DNA of 64,000 nt from NCBI RefSeq assembly GCF_900112195.1, contig NZ_FOKR01000003.1:143329-207328 (forward strand), in the 5' to 3' direction. Positions 56,174 to 64,000 of the stretch are shown here, in pieces; within the stretch, counting starts at the first letter, position 1; every line of letters begins with the position of its first letter. The translations under genes were made by a program, and so were the position numbers. The notes below the pieces were generated by a model that saw only the letters and a list, made by a program, of their open reading frames with translations, ran no database searches and was not told the DNA's origin. Source of the stretch: Butyrivibrio sp. YAB3001. Lineage in GTDB: Bacteria > Bacillota > Clostridia > Lachnospirales > Lachnospiraceae.

Positions 56174-57715
56174 TTAGAATCTGTCGCCCTGTACGATATT
56201 TTCATTAGGATCAAGATTCATCCAGGTATCAGTAAGGGGATGTCCCACGTTTTTACCGATATTCTTGGAAAAATTAGTATTCTTGAGTGCTCTTGCTGCT
56301 CTCCTTGCAAGCTCGAAAGCTCCTGAATAGCCCATGTAGTTGATAGGTGCTCCAAACAAAGGAATATTCGGTATGCCAAGTTTTGTAACCCATCCATTAG
56401 CTCCTGCATGTCCGATATAGATATCGGGTTTAAGTCTGTTTAGAGTATTAAGTTCCTCTGCCGGCTGACCTGCTGCAACTTCAACAGTAAGATTTGGATC
56501 TTTAATATCGTTAAGAAGATTTTCAACAAATCTGTCAAGGTTATGTGCCTTGATTCCCACAAGTTCCATACCAATACTCTTATAAAAATCTGCTGTAGTA
56601 AGGATACGTGTCTCACCGCCTCCTACAAAGATTTTTTTGCCCTTAAGCACTTCCACAAACGGAGCAATTGCTTCCTTAAGTTCTGTTGTCTCCTGCTCTA
56701 TGAGTCTTTCTGCCTCAGCCTCAAGATGGAAATGTGCAGCTATCTTTCTGATCCAGGTGTTTGTGCAGTTGATTCCGATAGGAAGCACATCCAAAAGGTA
56801 CTCTGTTCCGTAGCGTTCTTTTAAGTGTCCAAGAAGGTAGTCATCGTGTGTAGCGCAAATGCTGACATTTAAAGCTGCTTCTCCAAGATGATCAAGTTCA
56901 TCAACTGTTGCATTTAGCGGCACCACCTTGGGAATAAGTCCCAGTGCGCTTACAAGTCTTGAAAGTTCCACTTCATCTCCGTTACTGTTAGAGCCTACGT
57001 TGAAGATATTTACGGTTCTGCTGGTACGATACTTCTTGGCAAAATCGTATTTTATCTGAGCTTCTTCAGTAAGCTGTGGATACTCCTTAGGATCACGTAT
57101 CAGATACTTAAGAATTCCATGGTTTGCAGCATCATAACCTGACGATACGAATCGGCTCTTGAAACCTTCGCAGTGGATTGGTACAAGTCTTGCAGAAATC
57201 TGAGATTCAAGTTCTCTTACAACTGCATCGATATCATCTCCGATGATTCCGGGAACACAACCATTAACGATGGCAATAACCTCCGGATGATACTCCTCCT
57301 CTGCATAAAGAATTGCTCTTTTTAATTTCTCTACGCCACCATTTACAACATCCAACTCATCCATATTTGTATGAATGAAGGGCTGTTCCTCTATAAGAAG
57401 GCCTCTTGACGCTCTGCTGGTGCTTCGAACTCCCGCCATTCCTGCCATACCTGAGCAGCATCCAAGTGGTGAATGAACTATTGTTATTGCTCTTGTAAGT
57501 GAATTTATGATTCCAAGTGCAAGTCCCAGCTGACAGCCACCACTCTGGGAGAATTTTCTGTTCTGTGCCTGAGCGCATCCGCTCTTGAAATCTCCCTTAA
57601 GCCCCGCACAGGAACCGCAATATGCTGTACAACCACCAACACGCTCATCTCTTACAGGTGGTTCATCAGCAGCTAAAAAATTATATTTTAAATTCTCGTT
57701 CAATAATTTCGGCAT
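56174..57715 (-). CDS. nitrogenase-like catalytic subunit (NifD-like)
   Basis: 513 residues. P-cluster ligands align by eye with nitrogenase alpha: Cys in QSGGCQLGLALGIINSL, HSPLGCCSGMAG and AIVNGCVPGIIGDD. A Cys at NVSICATHDDYLL matches the cofactor ligand Cys275. The position of cofactor ligand His442 is Met (INYMGYSGAFELARR) and the Gln191/His195 region reads FVSSGYDAANH, so nitrogen chemistry is not expected. The N-terminus carries an extra Cys cluster (GGCTAYCGSCAGLKGDFKSG-C). Pairs with the NifK-like protein encoded 17 bases upstream. The best match in concept is MarD of methylthio-alkane reductase. Confidence 0.9.
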   Translation of the reverse strand: MPKLLNENLKYNFLAADEPPVRDERVGGCTAYCGSCAGLKGDFKSGCAQAQNRKFSQSGGCQLGLALGIINSLTRAITIVHSPLGCCSGMAGMAGVRSTSRASRGLLIEEQPFIHTNMDELDVVNGGVEKLKRAILYAEEEYHPEVIAIVNGCVPGIIGDDIDAVVRELESQISARLVPIHCEGFKSRFVSSGYDAANHGILKYLIRDPKEYPQLTEEAQIKYDFAKKYRTSRTVNIFNVGSNSNGDEVELSRLVSALGLIPKVVPLNATVDELDHLGEAALNVSICATHDDYLLGHLKERYGTEYLLDVLPIGINCTNTWIRKIAAHFHLEAEAERLIEQETTELKEAIAPFVEVLKGKKIFVGGGETRILTTADFYKSIGMELVGIKAHNLDRFVENLLNDIKDPNLTVEVAAGQPAEELNTLNRLKPDIYIGHAGANGWVTKLGIPNIPLFGAPINYMGYSGAFELARRAARALKNTNFSKNIGKNVGHPLTDTWMNLDPNENIVQGDRF

Positions 57716-57732
57716 TTTCTTTTCCCACCTTC

Positions 57733-59067
57733 CTATCTTGAAGCTACCAGATTGGTAAGCAAATCTTCAACAAGTGAAAGCGCGCCTCTAAATCCCGCAT
57801 AGCCTTTATTAAGAACTGCCCTGTTGCTAACAGGGAAGGCTACTGTAAGGAATCCTGCGCCGTAGTCTGTTGCAAGATTACGTTCAACAACACTTCCGAT
57901 TATGTAAAGTGGACCAAGTGCATCGTAGTATTTCTGATTGTTGTTATATGGCCAGCTAGCACGAAGCTTCTTTTTCACAAGTCCATATTTATCTTCATAT
58001 ATGACAGCAGGCTTGGTCTTTGATGTCAGGTTTTCAAACTTCTTAGTGTAAGCAGCCTGTTTATCCTTGTCCTTAAGATCGTTAATAGCAACGAAGTGCG
58101 GAATCCATCCAAGTTCTTCTGATACAAAATCCACAAGTGGATATGCATAATAGCTATCTGTGATTGCAACTACATATCTCTGGAAGTCGAGGTCTGCCGC
58201 TACATCCACTATTCTTTCAAGATAAGAATAAAAATACTTCGTTTCTGCAGCTACCACTTCATCAACAAGTGCGCTGTCTATTCCAAGCTTTTCTGCCACG
58301 AGTCTTAAGAACCTTTCTGATGCCTTAGGACCGATTGGAAGCTCAGTTGTTACATATGGTATCTTGTGAACACTCTCAAAGGTCTTGGCTGTGATCTGTC
58401 CTGCTGCCTCTGACAGAACAACTGTAAGAGAAGCATCTCCATACTGCTTTATCGATTCTACTGATTCCCCGTCAGCAAAAAATGTATTTGCTTTTACGCC
58501 AATCTTTGCAAGAAGCTCTTTTAGATGAGAAATGTTTCCTCTGTAAAAGACATCATGTCCGGGAACAATTCCCAGAAGATTGATTGTCTTTGGGTCCTTT
58601 TCTTCTTTCTTTTCTATAAAATTCTTGACCAATGCGCTTAGCACTGCATCATATCCTCGAAGTGTAGTACCAAGAAATCCCGGTGTGTTAACTCCTATTA
58701 CATTCTGATCGCGATATCTCTCTGCCACTCCGACAGCATCATCACCGATCATCTCTGTCTGACAACCTGTAACTACTATGTAGATATCCCCCTTAAGGTA
58801 CTTCAAAGTAGCTTCGATCTGTCCCTCCAGCTTGCTCTCACCACCAAATACGATATGGCTCTGAGATATATTTGATGTTGGAATCATATTTCCGCCACAG
58901 TATCCAACGCCGCGGTATCCTGCAGATAAGTTGTAGGTTCCGGACAGTGCTGCTGCACATCCGCCGGATGCATGTACGATTGGAACTGCCTTAGGAATAG
59001 CAGCTATCGTAGAAAGCGCACCACCAAGCGCACAAGAAAACTTGGAGCGCTCTATAAAATCACTCAT
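57733..59067 (-). CDS. nitrogenase-like subunit (NifK-like)
   Basis: Start at ATG 59067 after GGAGG (8 bases); 444 residues. The three P-cluster cysteines are kept: SKFSCALGGALSTIAAI, VHASGGCAAALS and VVTGCQTEMIGDDA. No N-terminal extension of the nitrogenase beta chain (shorter by about 70 residues). No further cofactor pocket is expected in this chain. Together with the NifD-like subunit it should hold P-cluster-type clusters at the interface. Precedes the D-like gene; both follow the flavin-type gene at 59109. Confidence 0.92.
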   Translation of the reverse strand: MSDFIERSKFSCALGGALSTIAAIPKAVPIVHASGGCAAALSGTYNLSAGYRGVGYCGGNMIPTSNISQSHIVFGGESKLEGQIEATLKYLKGDIYIVVTGCQTEMIGDDAVGVAERYRDQNVIGVNTPGFLGTTLRGYDAVLSALVKNFIEKKEEKDPKTINLLGIVPGHDVFYRGNISHLKELLAKIGVKANTFFADGESVESIKQYGDASLTVVLSEAAGQITAKTFESVHKIPYVTTELPIGPKASERFLRLVAEKLGIDSALVDEVVAAETKYFYSYLERIVDVAADLDFQRYVVAITDSYYAYPLVDFVSEELGWIPHFVAINDLKDKDKQAAYTKKFENLTSKTKPAVIYEDKYGLVKKKLRASWPYNNNQKYYDALGPLYIIGSVVERNLATDYGAGFLTVAFPVSNRAVLNKGYAGFRGALSLVEDLLTNLVASR

Positions 59068-59108
59068 TTTCTGATCCTCCGTATTCTTTACCCAAACAGT
59101 TCCCAAAA

Positions 59109-59549
59109 TCAGTTATACTTAACAATCTGAACCTTATCCTGCGCAAGTTCTGCTGATGAATTAAATATCTTGATCTCTTCAGGCTCTACAACAAAAATTG
59201 CCTTTTCCTCTGTAAGCTCAAATTTCGGAAGATTTTCTTTAATAAGAGCTGCTGCCTTCTCAATTCCCTTTTCACAGCCAACCTTTTTAGCCTTACCATA
59301 AACTGTCACATTTACGTAATTAGGAAATTCCTGACCCGGTGCCTCAAAGTAGATCGCAACATTATCATTCTTTTCGATCTGTGCAACTTTTCTTGCATTT
59401 GCCTGTGTGGAAAAATAAGTCTTCACCCCATCTGTTGCAATAGCACCAAGAATCCTTATGTCCGGCTTATTATCTTCTGTCACTGTTGAAAGAAGAATTC
59501 TCTTTGTACTCTTTAAATAATCCTCAATCTGTTCCTGTGTTAATGCCAT
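59109..59549 (-). CDS. pyridoxamine 5'-phosphate oxidase-like flavin protein
   Basis: Start taken at ATG 59549, since the ATG nine bases earlier abuts the ribosome site; 146 residues. Split-barrel FMN-binding fold: KRILLSTVTEDNKPDIRILG, YFSTQANARKVAQIEKNDNV and YVNVTVYGKAKKVGCEKG. Family members bind FMN or F420 and act as small reductases. First gene downstream of the terminator at 59633, so it opens the nitrogenase-like transcript and could pass electrons or protect the complex. Confidence 0.85.
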   Translation of the reverse strand: MALTQEQIEDYLKSTKRILLSTVTEDNKPDIRILGAIATDGVKTYFSTQANARKVAQIEKNDNVAIYFEAPGQEFPNYVNVTVYGKAKKVGCEKGIEKAAALIKENLPKFELTEEKAIFVVEPEEIKIFNSSAELAQDKVQIVKYN

Positions 59550-59589
59550 AGCTTTCATCTCCTCTTTTCTTTTTTTGATATATCTTCTA

Positions 59590-59600
59590 TGCCAGTGGCA
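59590..59600. promoter_or_regulatory. short palindrome before nitrogenase-like operon
   Basis: TGCCA-G-TGGCA, perfect inverted repeat about 40 bases upstream of the flavin-protein start, next to an A/T-rich TATATC box. Candidate regulator site; could be chance. Confidence 0.3.
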
Positions 59601-59632
59601 AATAGAATTCTTTTCGGGTAAAAAAATGTATG

Positions 59633-59686
59633 AAAAAAGAGACTTACAGTCGTCCCACTTATATGAAGTGAAACAATCGTAAGCCT
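59633..59686 (-). terminator. long hairpin and T run, possible attenuator
   Basis: On the minus strand GGCTTACGATTGTTTCACTT pairs with AAGTGGGACGACTGTAAGTC over 20 positions (with G-T pairs), followed by TCTCTTTTTT. It lies midway between the gamma-synthase gene and the flavin-protein gene. It either ends the upstream transcript or attenuates read-through. Upstream, 59687-59794, holds a small CTTGTT/AACAAG hairpin and no gene. Confidence 0.65.
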
Positions 59687-59794
59687 CCAGTTGTCTAGTC
59701 AGCTTTATTAACTTGTAGTGAATAATACCATAATCTCTCTTGTTCTAAAAACAAGTATTACTTATCGCCAGATATAATTATTGGTTTATCCTTA

Positions 59795-60991
59795 TCAGTC
59801 TTTACTCGTTTCTTTTTCTGCAATGGCAAATACCCTGTTAAACTCACAGATAATGTCAGCAATGCCCTCAATTCCCACAGAAAGACGAAGCAATCTGTCT
59901 GTTACCCCATTCTTTTCAAGCACCTCCTGGGGCACATCCGCATGGGTCTGAGTTATAGGATAAGTTATCAAAGTCTCGGTTCCTCCAAGGCTCTCTGCGA
60001 AAAAGATAAGCTGCACATTGTTAAGAATAGAATGTGCAAACTCTGCTGAATCAACCTCAAAGGTCAGCATTGCGCCAAATCCCCTGGCCTGCTTTTTCAT
60101 GATCTCATGGCCTGGGTGATCCGGGAGTCCCGGATAGATAACCCTTGTTACATGCTTATTAGTCCTCAGATAATAAGCCAGTTTAAGGGCATTTTCCTGG
60201 GCTCTTTCAAGTCTTACAGCCAAAGTCCTTATTCCTCTTAGTATCAGCCAGCTGTCAAAAGGGCTTAATCCTGCGCCTGTAGTCTTGTAAATAAATCTTA
60301 GTCTCTCATCCAGCTCCTGGTCCTTTACTACCACAAAGCCACCTATTGTATCATGGTGTCCTCCCAGGAATTTTGTTCCCGAATGAACCACTATATCAGC
60401 GCCAAGGTCCAACGGATTTTGGAAATATGGCGAAAGAAATGTATTATCAACGATCAGAAGAATTCCCTTCTCCTTGGTTATATCAGCTATTTTCCTTATA
60501 TCTGTAACATTCATCATCGGATTGGTTGGTGTTTCCAGATAGACCGCCTTTGTATTCTCCTGTATGTAAGGTCGAATATCTTCCCGGCTCATATTAATAG
60601 CAGTATATGTCAGACCATTCTTTTTACTAATCTCATTAAAAAGTCTTATACTCCCGCCGTAAAGATCCTCGTCAATAATAAAATGATCTCCCGGCTTTAA
60701 AAGCTCCATTACTGTTGCTATCGCAGCCATTCCACTTGCAAAAGCTATGGCATCAAGGCCATTCTCCAGATAGCCCACAATTGATTCCAGCTGCTTTCTT
60801 GTAGGATTCTGCATTCGTGTATAGTCATACCCTGTGCTCTGCCCAAGTCCCACGTGTGCAAAGGTCGCTGTCTGATAAATCGGAAAGCTTATAGCTCCCC
60901 ACTGATCCATCATACTTCTGTCAAGCTGCTGACACTTCGTATCTATACTACAATTCATTTCTGTACATCTATTACATCCGCTACAATCCAT
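59795..60991 (-). CDS. cystathionine gamma-synthase / O-acetylhomoserine sulfhydrylase-type PLP enzyme with Cys-rich N-terminus
   Basis: 398 residues. Cys/Met metabolism PLP family: YDYTRMQNPTRKQLESIVGY, AFASGMAAIATVMELLKPGD, PLP lysine in VVHSGTKFLGGHHDTIGG. Members make cystathionine or methionine from activated homoserine, or cleave C-S bonds. The first 20 residues, MDCSGCNRCTEMNCSIDTKC, form a CxxCxxC-x5-C-x5-C cluster not usual in this family; it could bind iron-sulfur or zinc. The ribosome site (AGGATG) supports this start. With methanethiol as donor it would yield methionine, matching a Mar-like product. Exact reaction cannot be told from sequence. Confidence 0.88.
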   Translation of the reverse strand: MDCSGCNRCTEMNCSIDTKCQQLDRSMMDQWGAISFPIYQTATFAHVGLGQSTGYDYTRMQNPTRKQLESIVGYLENGLDAIAFASGMAAIATVMELLKPGDHFIIDEDLYGGSIRLFNEISKKNGLTYTAINMSREDIRPYIQENTKAVYLETPTNPMMNVTDIRKIADITKEKGILLIVDNTFLSPYFQNPLDLGADIVVHSGTKFLGGHHDTIGGFVVVKDQELDERLRFIYKTTGAGLSPFDSWLILRGIRTLAVRLERAQENALKLAYYLRTNKHVTRVIYPGLPDHPGHEIMKKQARGFGAMLTFEVDSAEFAHSILNNVQLIFFAESLGGTETLITYPITQTHADVPQEVLEKNGVTDRLLRLSVGIEGIADIICEFNRVFAIAEKETSKD

Positions 60992-61012
60992 TTTTTCATC
61001 CTCATGGTCATC

Positions 61013-61393
61013 TTATTTTGAGACTTGAGCACTGCTGTTCATCTCGTCCAATAGTTTAATTAACGAATCTAGTTTTTTCAAGCTTTCATCCACTCTCCCG
61101 GGTATCTCAAAAGCAAAAATACCCCTCTCCTCAAGTTCGGCCCTTGCTCCATTTCCTATTTTTGCAGCCAGAACAAAGTTGCAGTCCAAAAGCCCCTCTG
61201 CGCCCTTTTTTAGCTTTTCCCCGTTGTGATATCCCCCTTCACAAACCGGTATCACAAATCTCTGCTCTATCTCCTCATAATTCCCATCACTATCAACATC
61301 AACTATCAAAAAGCTCTCAGCCCTTCCAAAATGCTGGTCAACATGGTGATTATCAGTTGATGCTATTGCCACCCTGTACGCTCCGTTTTTCAT
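61013..61393 (-). CDS. second NifX-like cofactor-binding protein
   Basis: 126 residues. MKNGAYRVAIASTDNHHVDQHFGRAESF and LLDCNFVLAAKIGNGARAEL match the Nitro_FeMo-Co fold. It lies 60 bases after the NifB-like gene, the order in which a NifB-X fusion is encoded in some bacteria. The C-terminal helix (ESLKKLDSLIKLLDEMN) is an addition. It ends 21 bases before the gamma-synthase start. Confidence 0.85.
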   Translation of the reverse strand: MKNGAYRVAIASTDNHHVDQHFGRAESFLIVDVDSDGNYEEIEQRFVIPVCEGGYHNGEKLKKGAEGLLDCNFVLAAKIGNGARAELEERGIFAFEIPGRVDESLKKLDSLIKLLDEMNSSAQVSK

Positions 61394-61452
61394 AACATCC
61401 TCCTCGTTCCTGTAAACAATTCACATTTTTATACCAAAGTAGTAACTTTCTA

Positions 61453-62325
61453 TCAGCCATGTGAGAATGTATTTTTTACATTTAATCTGTTCTGATATAC
61501 AAGCTGGCTGTATTCAGAAAGTCCCGGAACTCCAACGGCATCAGCGCGGCAATGTGCGCAATGTCTGAATACCTTGATATGTCTTTCAGCATCCTCTCTG
61601 GCTTTTTCTATCTGCTCACAGGTAGGCTTTGATATGTGGTTTAATTTATGTTGTGGAATCAATGGAATGATATTGTAAATAATAGCACCCGCATCCTTTA
61701 CGGTCTTCGCGATTGTTTCTATGTGATGATCATTTACCCCCGGAACAAGAACCGTATTTATTTTGATGGTAACTCCTGCCTCAGCAACTTTTCTGATTCC
61801 CTTCAGCTGATTTTCTATTAGAATCTTTGCGCCTTCTACACCTTCTATCCTCTCCCCGTGATAAATGATGTAGTCATTAAGCTGCGCTTCTATCTCAGGA
61901 TCTACAGCATTTACTGTGACAGTAAGCGTATCGATTCCTGTTTCTATCAGTTCATCAGCTCTTTCGTATAGCAAAAGCCCATTGGTACTCATACATTTTA
62001 ATAGCTCCGGATGTTCTTTTCCTATCTTTCTGAAGGTTTCAAAAGCATAATCTGTCGCCAGTGTATCTCCGGGTCCCGCTATTCCGGCAACCTTGATACT
62101 TGGCACAAGCTCCAGCGCTCTTCCTATAAAAGTATTAGCTTCATCAGGTGATATTACCTTTGACGTGACTCCCGGACGCTGCTCCACATCATTGATTGTC
62201 CTGTCACAGAACTTGCATGATATGTTGCAGCCGGGACTTACCGGAAGATGAATTCTCCCGGCATTGAATCTGCATCCTCCAAAACAGGGATGATTTTTTT
62301 CAAGTGCCTCAAAACTTCTGGCCAT
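61453..62325 (-). CDS. NifB-like radical SAM cofactor maturase
   Basis: 290 residues. NHPCFGGCRFNAGRIHLPVS followed by the radical SAM motif CNISCKFCDRTINDVEQRPG is diagnostic of NifB. VAGIAGPGDTLATDYAFETF and the C-terminal FRHCAHCRADAVGVPGL (cluster ligands) are kept. The short form without a NifX domain is the archaeal/minimal type. Builds the 8Fe carbide-centred NifB cofactor from [4Fe-4S] units and SAM. Its presence with no NifE/N suggests the reductase uses NifB-co directly or a close relative. Confidence 0.93.
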   Translation of the reverse strand: MARSFEALEKNHPCFGGCRFNAGRIHLPVSPGCNISCKFCDRTINDVEQRPGVTSKVISPDEANTFIGRALELVPSIKVAGIAGPGDTLATDYAFETFRKIGKEHPELLKCMSTNGLLLYERADELIETGIDTLTVTVNAVDPEIEAQLNDYIIYHGERIEGVEGAKILIENQLKGIRKVAEAGVTIKINTVLVPGVNDHHIETIAKTVKDAGAIIYNIIPLIPQHKLNHISKPTCEQIEKAREDAERHIKVFRHCAHCRADAVGVPGLSEYSQLVYQNRLNVKNTFSHG

Positions 62326-62343
62326 AATACATCCTCCCTGTCT

Positions 62344-62511
62344 TCAATTTGTAAATCTAAGTTTTGAACTGGTCTCAATCTGCAATATTTTGCCATCGTG
62401 CACTGTAATTACAACGCTCCCATATCTGAGACCATTTACCTGCTCTTTAATTGCTTCCCATATTTTATCAACATCCTTTTGTTTGGGATGATCACTAATT
62501 GCCCTTGCCAT
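62344..62511 (-). CDS. YezD-family small protein (DUF2292)
   Basis: Start at ATG 62511 after AGGAGG with a 7-base spacer; 55 residues, the usual length. KIWEAIKEQVNGLRYGSVVI and HDGKILQIETSSKLRF match YezD/DUF2292, a small protein often encoded beside sulfur-assimilation genes in Firmicutes. Function unknown; likely an accessory of sulfur metabolism. Confidence 0.8.
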   Translation of the reverse strand: MARAISDHPKQKDVDKIWEAIKEQVNGLRYGSVVITVHDGKILQIETSSKLRFTN

Positions 62512-62603
62512 GTCGTCTCCTCCTACCCTTGCCAAAGATTTATTGGTATTGATATTATCGGAGTCAGCACTCATTCGCAATTATGTTAAACTTATCGTCA
62601 CCC

Positions 62604-63782
62604 TTAATGAGAATTTATCGCATCATAAAGTTGAACAAGTGCCTGTTCAATTATTTTCCTCGGGCTCGCAATGTTGATTCGCTCAAAAAGAGCTGTTTCC
62701 CTTCCAAAAATAATACCCGGATCCAGCCACAGTTTTGCACCATCCACTATTAGCTTTTCCAAGTCCTTGTGATTATCACAGACCTCAGAAAAATCAAGCC
62801 ATACAAGATATGTCCCCTGAGGTTCGATCAAATGTACTTTAGGAATTTTTTCCTTAAGAAAGCTTCTTACAAAATCAAGATTCCCCTGAAGATACTCTCT
62901 TACTTCATCAAGCCATTCTTCTCCCTTGGAATATGCCAGATATGCCGCATGCAATCCCAAGACATTAGGCTGACTATAACCTGCTTTGTTGTTTTCTCTT
63001 TTGAATGCAAGTCGCACCTCGGCATTTGCTATAACAATATTTGTTATCTGAAGCCCTGCTATATTAAAAGTCTTGGTCGGCGCAACTCCCAGTACCAACT
63101 TATCAAGATATTCTTCACCTAGAGTCATGAAAGAAGTATGCTTATATCCGCTGTACACAAAATCGCAGTGAATCTCATCTGCAAATACATATACATCATG
63201 CCTTTTGCAAATCTCTGCAAGCCTTGTCAGTTCTTCCTTTTTCCACACTTTTCCAACAGGATTATGCGGACTGCACAGTAAAAAGAGCTTTACTTTTTCA
63301 TCTACAATTTTTTTCTCAAAATCCTCAAAGTCAATTTCATAATGGCCATCTGCGTACACAAGTTGACTGTTAACAACCTTCCTGCCATTTTCTTTTATCG
63401 TCTCCATGAAAGGATAATAGACAGGCTGCTGGATAATAACACTATCCCCCGGCTCTGTGAATGCTTTTATGGCAAGCGCGATTGAATACACCATTCCCGG
63501 AACGACAGTAAGCCACTCATCCGATATGTCATAACCATGTCTTTTCTTATACCAGCCCCTTACTGCATTTTTGTAATCTTCATTTGAATCAGTGTAGCCA
63601 AAAATACCATGGGCAACCCTCTGCTGAAGCCCTTCAATAATACTCTCAGGCAGCCTAAAATCCATATCAGCCACCCACAAAGGTAAAAGATCATCCCTTC
63701 CCTTACGCGCAATTCCAAAGTCATATTTCAAACATGAAGTATTCCTTCTGTCTATTATTTCATCAAAATTATACTTTCCCAT
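62604..63782 (-). CDS. MalY/PatB-type cystathionine beta-lyase / aminotransferase
   Basis: Start at ATG 63782 behind GGGAGGAGAGACAAGG; 392 residues. PLP fold type I: LPLWVADMDFRLPESIIEG, LLCSPHNPVGKVWKKEEL, VFADEIHCDFVYSGYKH, PLP lysine in VLGVAPTKTFNIAGLQ and FERINIASPRKIIEQAL (substrate Arg). Cleaves C-S bonds of cystathionine or cysteine to give pyruvate, ammonia and a thiol. First gene of the sulfur/nitrogenase-like run. Confidence 0.9.
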   Translation of the reverse strand: MGKYNFDEIIDRRNTSCLKYDFGIARKGRDDLLPLWVADMDFRLPESIIEGLQQRVAHGIFGYTDSNEDYKNAVRGWYKKRHGYDISDEWLTVVPGMVYSIALAIKAFTEPGDSVIIQQPVYYPFMETIKENGRKVVNSQLVYADGHYEIDFEDFEKKIVDEKVKLFLLCSPHNPVGKVWKKEELTRLAEICKRHDVYVFADEIHCDFVYSGYKHTSFMTLGEEYLDKLVLGVAPTKTFNIAGLQITNIVIANAEVRLAFKRENNKAGYSQPNVLGLHAAYLAYSKGEEWLDEVREYLQGNLDFVRSFLKEKIPKVHLIEPQGTYLVWLDFSEVCDNHKDLEKLIVDGAKLWLDPGIIFGRETALFERINIASPRKIIEQALVQLYDAINSH

Positions 63783-64000
63783 ACCTTGTCTCTCCTCCCT
63801 TATGCGATGAAACATCAAAACCATTTTACTGTTTACTCGCATGCAGCTTGCTCCAGTAACCAATTCATGCATTCAATCCAATTCAAACTTCGTCGAAATA
63901 ATGCACTCACTCCTAAATCATTTATGTCTCACCAATGACAATTAGTTTTACACTTTCTCCATAGTCATCTGAGAATTGCTAAAGCGCCTGTCGCCTGTTA
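63783..64000. other. upstream region of the sulfur operon
   Basis: About 220 bases before the MalY-type gene, expected to hold its promoter on the minus strand. No SAM, T-box or other riboswitch signature and no second gene was recognised. The minus-strand frame that extends the MalY gene upstream lacks a ribosome site. Confidence 0.35.

Noticed and set aside
63783..64000. SAM riboswitch upstream of the sulfur operon
   Set aside because: No S-box core sequence or expected stems were found.

Overview
The window looks like chromosome of a low-G+C anaerobic Firmicute, most likely a Butyrivibrio-like Lachnospiraceae. The signs are InlB-type repeat surface proteins, small DUF4250 and DUF4418 proteins, AGGAGG-type ribosome sites throughout, and the gene content. 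This is judged by eye, without database search. Most genes lie on the minus strand. No rRNA, tRNA, CRISPR array, transposase or phage gene was recognised.

Layout: 1-2400 holds a partial membrane protein and the remains of a chemoreceptor fused to a broken response-regulator receiver. 2605-9175 encodes a large surface protein with a GH114 glycosidase domain, a radical SAM protein and a GT4 glycosyltransferase. 9450-15261 is a complete lasso-peptide operon: two precursors, cyclase, HPr-kinase-like tailoring kinase, transglutaminase-type protease, PqqD-like leader-binding protein and ABC exporter, with its own promoter and a striking palindrome. 15352-16620 is rplJ-rplL behind an L10 leader. 16629-35259 mixes exopolysaccharide genes (GT4, initiating sugar transferase, BY-kinase system cpsB/C/D, LytR-CpsA-Psr, a sortase-like lipoprotein lacking its catalytic residues, a coiled-coil surface protein with a frameshift) with housekeeping genes (thrS, dapF, hisC, a two-component pair). 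35367-46251 carries a candidate structured RNA, clpB, engB, a PadR/HAAS/DUF4097 operon, clpX, clpP and tig. 46443-48458 is an intact chemoreceptor.

The most notable region is 48482-63782, all on the minus strand. It encodes a nitrogenase-like enzyme (NifH-, NifD- and NifK-like), a short NifB-like radical SAM protein and two stand-alone NifX-like proteins. These are interleaved with sulfur-amino-acid enzymes (cysteine synthase, a cystathionine gamma-synthase/O-acetylhomoserine sulfhydrylase-type enzyme, a MalY/PatB-type C-S lyase), a YezD protein and an SsuABC-like importer. There is no NifE/NifN. The NifD-like subunit keeps the P-cluster and cofactor cysteines but lacks the nitrogenase active-site residues. 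The best inference is a reductase that releases sulfur from imported organosulfur compounds, related to methylthio-alkane reductase (MarBHDK), rather than a nitrogen-fixing enzyme.

Starts were moved downstream of the longest open frame where a ribosome binding site clearly favours an internal start. Functions rest on motif recognition and comparison from memory.
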